Shown here piece by piece: positions 60,096 to 64,000 of a DNA stretch of 64,000 nucleotides (its first letter is position 1; each line of letters begins with the position of its first letter). Source of the DNA: Olavius algarvensis associated proteobacterium Delta 3 (GTDB taxonomy: Bacteria > Desulfobacterota > Desulfobacteria > Desulfobacterales > CAFBRK01); contig CAFBRK010000216.1 of the NCBI GenBank assembly GCA_903231505.1, forward strand, positions 151,635 through 215,634, read 5' to 3'. A program made the translations under genes and the position numbers. A model generated the notes under the pieces. That model saw only the letters and a program-made list of their open reading frames with translations, was not told where the DNA came from and did not search any database.

Positions 60096-61004
60096 TCACC
60101 AGCCGCGTCCGGCGAGACGCTCCGTTTCATCGAGGCTGTCAACAGTGATACCGACCATCGGCTCTCCAAGATGCTCACTGACCCGAGCCAAAATTGCCGG
60201 GTCATCGTAGTGGGTCGTCGCCTCCACAATGGCCTTTGCGCGGGGGGACGGATCTCCGCTTTTAAATATGCCGGAGCCGACAAATACGCCGTCCACGCCG
60301 AGCTGCATCATCATCGCCGCATCCGCCGGTGTGGCAAGGCCACCGGCAGCGAAATTGACGACCGGCAGGCGACCCAATTCCCGTGTCTCCCGGACCAGGT
60401 CCACCGGCGCACCGATATCCCGGGCATATCCGACGAGTTCCTCCTCCGGTTTGGCTTGCAACGCCCGGATATCACCCAGGACGGTTCTGGCATGTCGCAC
60501 CGCCTCGACCACATCTCCTGTTCCGGCCTCACCCTTGGTCCGGATCATGGCGGCCCCTTCGGCAATACGGCGTAGGGCCTCACCCAGATTTCGACATCCG
60601 CAGACAAATGGAACCTTGTAAGGAGACTTGTCGATATGAAACCGCTCGTCTGCGGGCGTCAAAACTTCGCTCTCATCGATGTAATCGACACCGAGGCTCT
60701 CCAGAATCTGCGCTTCGACAAAATGCCCAATGCGGCATTTCGCCATAACCGGAATACTGACCGATGCCATAATTTCTTTGATCAAGCCGGGGTCCGACAT
60801 CCGGGCGACTCCTCCCTGAACCCGGATATCGGCCGGAACCCGCTCGAGTGCCATCACCGCGACGGCACCGGCAGACTCCGCGATTACCGCATGCTCAGGT
60901 GACACGACGTCCATGATGACACCACCTTTGAGCATTTGAGCCATCCCGCGTTTGACGGTGAATGTGGCTGTCTGGAGTGACGGGTCTTTTTGTTGCTGTG
61001 TCAT
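60096..61004 (-). CDS. pdxS: Pyridoxal 5'-phosphate synthase, lyase subunit
   Basis: The start is MTQQQKDPS with GAAGGAGG before it (302 residues). PdxS hallmarks: [74 protein letters not shown] and [17 protein letters not shown]. It condenses ribose 5-phosphate, glyceraldehyde 3-phosphate and ammonia into PLP. It is divergent from the MocR-type regulator at 61232, the usual arrangement for PdxR control. Confidence 0.96.
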   Translation of the reverse strand: MTQQQKDPSLQTATFTVKRGMAQMLKGGVIMDVVSPEHAVIAESAGAVAVMALERVPADIRVQGGVARMSDPGLIKEIMASVSIPVMAKCRIGHFVEAQILESLGVDYIDESEVLTPADERFHIDKSPYKVPFVCGCRNLGEALRRIAEGAAMIRTKGEAGTGDVVEAVRHARTVLGDIRALQAKPEEELVGYARDIGAPVDLVRETRELGRLPVVNFAAGGLATPADAAMMMQLGVDGVFVGSGIFKSGDPSPRAKAIVEATTHYDDPAILARVSEHLGEPMVGITVDSLDETERLAGRGW

Positions 61005-61231
61005 TGCTAATCCTCCTTCACGGCATGTGGCTTTTGCGTGGACCGGAGCACGCAAAGAGCTGAATCGCATTGAAATATAAATTCATTGTAAATCTACTCC
61101 CGGTCGGGTTAAAAAACAGATACAGAATTTGTAAAAAATAAGCATAACAGTTCACCGGAGTGCAGCGCCCGATCACCAGACATATAGCCCGTTACCTGGA
61201 TGCATCGGGAATCCCCGGGACCGGGGGAGAC

Positions 61232-62668
61232 ATGACGAAAGAATTCCGTTATCGGCAATTGGCGGCGGACATGGAGCGGAAAATCCTCCAGGGGGTCTAT
61301 TTGCCGGGGGACCGGCTTCCGTCGATCCGCAGCCTGCATCGATCCGCCGACTTGAGCATTTCGACGGTTTACAAGGCTTATGTGGAACTCGAACACATGG
61401 GGCTGGTCGAGGCCCGGCCCAGGTCCGGGTATTACGTGGCACCGGTGTCTTTAAGGCGGCTCAAGACGCCGCGTTTTCCGAAAACCGACGCCTCCCCCCG
61501 AAAAGTGCGCTTATCTTCGATGATCAACTCCATCGTGTCCGCCATCAACGATCCGGGCCTGCTGCCCCTTGGCATGACCGTCATCGACCCGGAGCTGGTG
61601 CCGTACAAATCGCTGGGGCGGATTCTGTCCGGTATCTCCCGTAACGAGTTCAAGTCAATGCTATCTTACGCCCTGTCGGAGGGGCATCCGGAGCTGAGAA
61701 GGCAACTGGCACGGCAGACGTTGGGCATTATTCAGCGTATCACCCCCGGGGATATCCTGGTCACCAATGGTTGCATGGAGGCGGTCGCCCTGGCGCTTTT
61801 GGCCACGACCCGCCCGGGAGAGACCGTCGCCATCGAAACACCGACCAATTACAGTTTTCTGCAGCTGCTGAAGGAGCTGAATGTCATGGTCGCCGAAGTG
61901 CCCACCGATCCGAAAACCGGCATCGATGTGGGTGCACTGGAAAAAACGGTTCAAAAAACACGGATCGCGGCCTGTTTGGTGATGCCCAACTTTCACAATC
62001 CGCTGGGGACCGTCATGCCGGCGGAGAACAAAAAGGCACTGATGAGGCTGGTCGAGACCTACGAGATACCGGTCATCGAGGATGACATCAGTTCGGAACT
62101 CTACTTTGGGGATCACCGGCCGAAACCGCTCAAGGCCTACGATCGACATGGGCTGGTATTGACCTGTTCGTCGTTTTCCAAAAGCCTGGCGCCTGGGCTC
62201 CGAATCGGATGGCTGATGGCAGGTCCCCGTTTCAAAGAACGGGTTCAAAATTTGAAGGCAGGCACCAATGTATCCACTTCCGCCCTGGATCAATACCTGA
62301 TGGCACACTTTCTGGCCGGAGGCGGCTACGATCGCCATCTGCGGACTCTACGAACCACGTTGAAAAAACAGGCGGTGCGAACGGCACTGGCAGTTCAGCG
62401 TTATTTTCCAAAGGGCACCCGCCTGATCCTTCCGGAGGGCGGGACGCTGCTGTGGATTCAGTTACCCCAAAACACAGACAGTCTCGAACTGTATTCAAGA
62501 GCCCTGTCCAGTAACATTTCGGTGATTCCCGGGACGGTTTGCGCCAACACCGGCCAATTTCGAAACTACATTATGCTGAGTTGCGGAATCCCATTCACTG
62601 AAGAAATCGAACAAGGGATCCAAACCCTGGGAGATATCGCGTGTGAACTGGCTTCCGAATTAGAATAA
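61232..62668 (+). CDS. MocR/PdxR-like regulator (GntR HTH fused to aminotransferase fold)
   Basis: The start is MTKEFRYRQ, with GGGGGAGA just before it (478 residues). An N-terminal GntR winged helix (about 5-75: LPGDRLPSIRSLHRSADLSISTVYKAYVELEHMGLVEARPRSGYYV) is fused to a class I aminotransferase-like domain (about 110-470) with the PLP-lysine in SSFSKSLAPGLRIGW. Such proteins sense PLP and activate pdxST. The gene faces pdxS across 225 bases. The identity as PdxR is inferred from position; other MocR proteins regulate amino-acid genes. Confidence 0.88.
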   Translation: MTKEFRYRQLAADMERKILQGVYLPGDRLPSIRSLHRSADLSISTVYKAYVELEHMGLVEARPRSGYYVAPVSLRRLKTPRFPKTDASPRKVRLSSMINSIVSAINDPGLLPLGMTVIDPELVPYKSLGRILSGISRNEFKSMLSYALSEGHPELRRQLARQTLGIIQRITPGDILVTNGCMEAVALALLATTRPGETVAIETPTNYSFLQLLKELNVMVAEVPTDPKTGIDVGALEKTVQKTRIAACLVMPNFHNPLGTVMPAENKKALMRLVETYEIPVIEDDISSELYFGDHRPKPLKAYDRHGLVLTCSSFSKSLAPGLRIGWLMAGPRFKERVQNLKAGTNVSTSALDQYLMAHFLAGGGYDRHLRTLRTTLKKQAVRTALAVQRYFPKGTRLILPEGGTLLWIQLPQNTDSLELYSRALSSNISVIPGTVCANTGQFRNYIMLSCGIPFTEEIEQGIQTLGDIACELASELE

Positions 62669-62807
62669 AACCGATTTCATGCTTCACTTGGATCAGGTCC
62701 ATTGAAAATGCGCATCGTGGCAAGTTTGGTGCGTCGGAGATAGAGAGGCCATTTCGACTATTTCTCCTCCCACTTTTACCATGCTGATACATTACCCAAG
62801 AAGGCGG

Positions 62808-62858
62808 TCAATATCCGAGAATTAATTCCGCGATATTCAATATCTGAGAATTAATTCC
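62808..62858. repeat. Two 22-bp direct repeats upstream of the integron-type cassette
   Basis: TCAATATC(C/T)GAGAATTAATTCC occurs at 62808-62829 and 62837-62858, differing by one base, 29 bases apart. They end 13 bases before the cassette core site GTTATGC. They could be integrase-binding direct repeats of an attI-like site or an unrelated duplication. No integrase gene is near. Confidence 0.5.
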
Positions 62859-62893
62859 CGCTACTCACTAGTTATGCGAATTATTTTCCAGCC

Positions 62894-62922
62894 TTGACAA
62901 TGTACACATATATGTGTACACT
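62894..62922 (+). promoter_or_regulatory. hicAB promoter with overlapping 20-bp operator
   Basis: TTGACA (62894-62899), 17 bases, TACACT (62917-62922). The spacer and -10 are covered by the perfect palindrome TGTACACATATATGTGTACA (62901-62920), a natural site for HicB autorepression. The hicA ATG begins five bases after the -10 box, so the mRNA would be leaderless or nearly so. Confidence 0.85.
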
Positions 62923-62926
62923 TCTA

Positions 62927-63103
62927 ATGAAAAAACGTGAACTGGAAAATAGGCTTCGCCAAATGGGGTGGGCTTTTCTGCGTCATGGCAAGCGCCATGA
63001 CATTTGGACCGACGGTGAACGCGAGGAAGCGATCCCTCGCCACAATGAGATTAACGAAAAGCTTGCCAAGGCAATTCTCAAGCGAGCCGGGAGGAAAAGC
63101 TGA
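62927..63103 (+). CDS. hicA: HicA mRNA interferase toxin
   Basis: 58 residues from the ATG of MKKRELENRL. The double-stranded-RNA-binding-like fold with the conserved catalytic His in FLRHGKRHDIW (H24) matches HicA/YcfA toxins, and IPRHNEINEKLAKAILK closes the domain. It cleaves mRNA and blocks translation until bound by HicB. The hicB ATG follows the stop after one base. It is carried within an apparent integron cassette. Confidence 0.93.
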   Translation: MKKRELENRLRQMGWAFLRHGKRHDIWTDGEREEAIPRHNEINEKLAKAILKRAGRKS

Positions 63104-63104
63104 A

Positions 63105-63524
63105 ATGCGTTTTCACGGTAAAGTGTACAAAGACGGGACATTCTGGCTGGCCGAGATACCTCTTCTCGATGCCATGACACAAGGGCATACACAAAAAGAC
63201 GTCTATGCCATGGTCGCGGACCTTTTGGAGAGTTTGGCGAATCGTTCGGGTTTTAAAGTCAACGTTCATCCCGGAAAACACGGTGATTTCGAAGTGAGCT
63301 CAAATGATCCTCGGATCTTGATAAGCCTCCTTCTTCGAAGGCAGCGTGAAAAGAGCGGTCTTTCGCTATCCGAAGCTGCCGAACGTCTCGGTGCCAAGTC
63401 CCGCAATGCCTACGCTCGATACGAACAGGGAACGTCAATGCCCAGCCTTGAGAAGCTGACTGAATTGTACCAAGCTGTCGCTCCCGGCAGTGATATCGTC
63501 CTTCATAATAGCATGATCGCATAA
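63105..63524 (+). CDS. hicB: HicB antitoxin with XRE helix-turn-helix
   Basis: 139 residues. The N-terminal HicB partial RNase H fold (VYKDGTFWLAEIPLLDAMTQGHTQKDVYAMVADLLESL) is joined to a C-terminal XRE-type HTH (SGLSLSEAAERLGAKSRNAYARYEQGTSMPSLEKL). It neutralises HicA and represses the operon through the palindrome at 62901. Its stop TAA overlaps the 5' core of the attC site. The gene uses the start right after hicA, so translation is coupled. Confidence 0.92.
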   Translation: MRFHGKVYKDGTFWLAEIPLLDAMTQGHTQKDVYAMVADLLESLANRSGFKVNVHPGKHGDFEVSSNDPRILISLLLRRQREKSGLSLSEAAERLGAKSRNAYARYEQGTSMPSLEKLTELYQAVAPGSDIVLHNSMIA

Positions 63525-63576
63525 CATATCGCTGGTGCGGACGGCGAATCGCCGCCGCACAGCTCAGACGTTAGGC
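63519..63576 (+). other. attC recombination site
   Basis: A 58-bp site bounded by GCATAAC (R'') and GTTAGGC (R'). The inside folds as GCTG-G-TGCGG-A-CGGCG-AAT-CGCCG-CCGCA-CAGC, with all arms pairing and two extrahelical bases on one side, plus unpaired central spacers ATATC and TCAGAC. These are the structural marks of attC sites recognised by integron integrases in single-stranded form. The R' core also begins the next cassette. Confidence 0.8.
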
Positions 63577-63582
63577 TATTTC

Positions 63583-63924
63583 ATGAGAATTATTGATTAC
63601 GCTCTGGCATTAGACGGAGGAACCCAAATCATTACCCTGGAAATTAGCGAGGGTGAACAGATCTCCATTGGCCTTGATGGACGGATGGGTTCGCCGACCA
63701 GTGGAAAGCAGCTTTTCATCGGAAATTCGCCCGAAAGCCCAGATACACGAATGTTACCTATCGGGGGAATTGAAGAACGCGAAGTTGTTTCGTTATTGGA
63801 AAACTGGGCTAACGAAACTCAAGGATTCATCCGAAGAGAAGCTCTGATGGAAGTAGAACAATCAACTTTGAATGGCCAAGATCTCCTAGATCTATTAGGT
63901 CTTAACGGGCTGTTGCCCAAATAG
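63583..63924 (+). CDS. Hypothetical protein, likely second cassette gene
   Basis: 113 residues from the ATG 11 bases after the cassette core; the leader (TTAGGCTATTTC) has no ribosome site, as is usual for cassette genes. Content: beta-rich N-terminus (YALALDGGTQIITLEISEGEQISIGLDGRM), then a helix with VVSLLENWANETQ and a Leu-rich end. No family recognised. Its own attC, which should contain GCCTAAC, is not seen before the window ends at 64000. Confidence 0.75.
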   Translation: MRIIDYALALDGGTQIITLEISEGEQISIGLDGRMGSPTSGKQLFIGNSPESPDTRMLPIGGIEEREVVSLLENWANETQGFIRREALMEVEQSTLNGQDLLDLLGLNGLLPK

Positions 63925-64000
63925 CCATTGAATCGCATGGTTTTAGTTGCTAGGTGTTCATAAACCACTCGAGCACTGAGGTAACCGATTATGATGGGGC

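Larger units (their letters stand above)
62872..63570 (+). mobile_element. Integron-type gene cassette carrying hicAB
   Basis: The segment begins inside G|TTATGC (62871-62877) and ends at the G of the attC core G|TTAGGC. Its own attC has the 5' core GCATAAC, the exact complement of GTTATGC, as required if the element circularised by joining its ends. It holds hicA and hicB, both in the cassette orientation, with little non-coding DNA. Toxin-antitoxin modules are common cargo of sedentary integrons. No integrase is seen, so this may be part of an array lacking intI. Confidence 0.7.

Overview
The window looks like a chromosomal segment of an anaerobic, metal-exposed deltaproteobacterium (Desulfobacterota, probably a Desulfobacterales-type sulfate reducer). 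This is inferred from the many sigma-54 activators, PAS-rich histidine kinases, Fe-S and molybdenum redox proteins, and above all three genes that need UGA to be read as selenocysteine. No rRNA, tRNA or ribosomal protein gene is present to fix the taxonomy.

Layout. 0.1-4.7 kb: a PAS/REC hybrid kinase and a conserved protein of unknown function. 4.7-13 kb: a copper/envelope-stress block with a Tat-exported multicopper oxidase, a Spy/ZraP-like periplasmic protein, a class III nucleotide cyclase, a truncated second copy of the oxidase, PilZ and GGDEF proteins, and a frameshifted second ZraP-like gene. 13.4-22 kb, all on the minus strand: SHOCT protein, YHS protein, a GrdB-family selenoprotein, CopA copper ATPase, DUF2933 protein, RseC-like protein, a membrane protein, a PP2C phosphatase and a Ser/Thr kinase, all downstream of a good sigma-54 promoter. 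22.4-25.6 kb: a ZraS/ZraR-like sensor and sigma-54 activator that probably drive that promoter. 26.1-28.9 kb: DUF6488 protein, membrane protein, a Sec-exported multicopper oxidase and a gene remnant. 28.9-32.3 kb: small thiol proteins (thioredoxin-like, Cys-rich, SHOCT, rhodanese), a truncated ECF sigma factor and two adjacent selenoproteins (a CxxU thioredoxin-like protein and a metallochaperone fused to a MerR DNA-binding stub). Two near-identical MerR-type promoters with 19-bp spacers flank this block.

32.5-50.3 kb: a TauE-type permease, a PEP-utilising enzyme relative with a coupled tyrosine/dual-specificity phosphatase, a soluble molybdoenzyme electron-transfer cluster (Mo catalytic subunit, four-cluster ferredoxin, GltD/NfnB-like flavoprotein, CBS protein, HoxU-like Fe-S protein), a TauE-type exporter with a periplasmic domain, and a second sensor/sigma-54 activator pair. 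50.8-53.7 kb: three proteins of unknown function. 53.8-58.5 kb: a complete polar amino-acid ABC importer of the Aap/Bzt type. 59.3-62.7 kb: pdxT and pdxS divergent from a PdxR-like MocR regulator. 62.8-64 kb: a hicAB toxin-antitoxin module inside what looks like an integron gene cassette with a clear attC site, then the start of a second cassette.

The strongest observations are the three unannotatable-by-default selenoproteins, two of them adjacent and behind a metal-type MerR promoter. Many neighbouring genes are truncated or fused, so the metal-resistance region appears to be decaying and rearranging while the selenocysteine genes keep open frames on both sides of the UGA.
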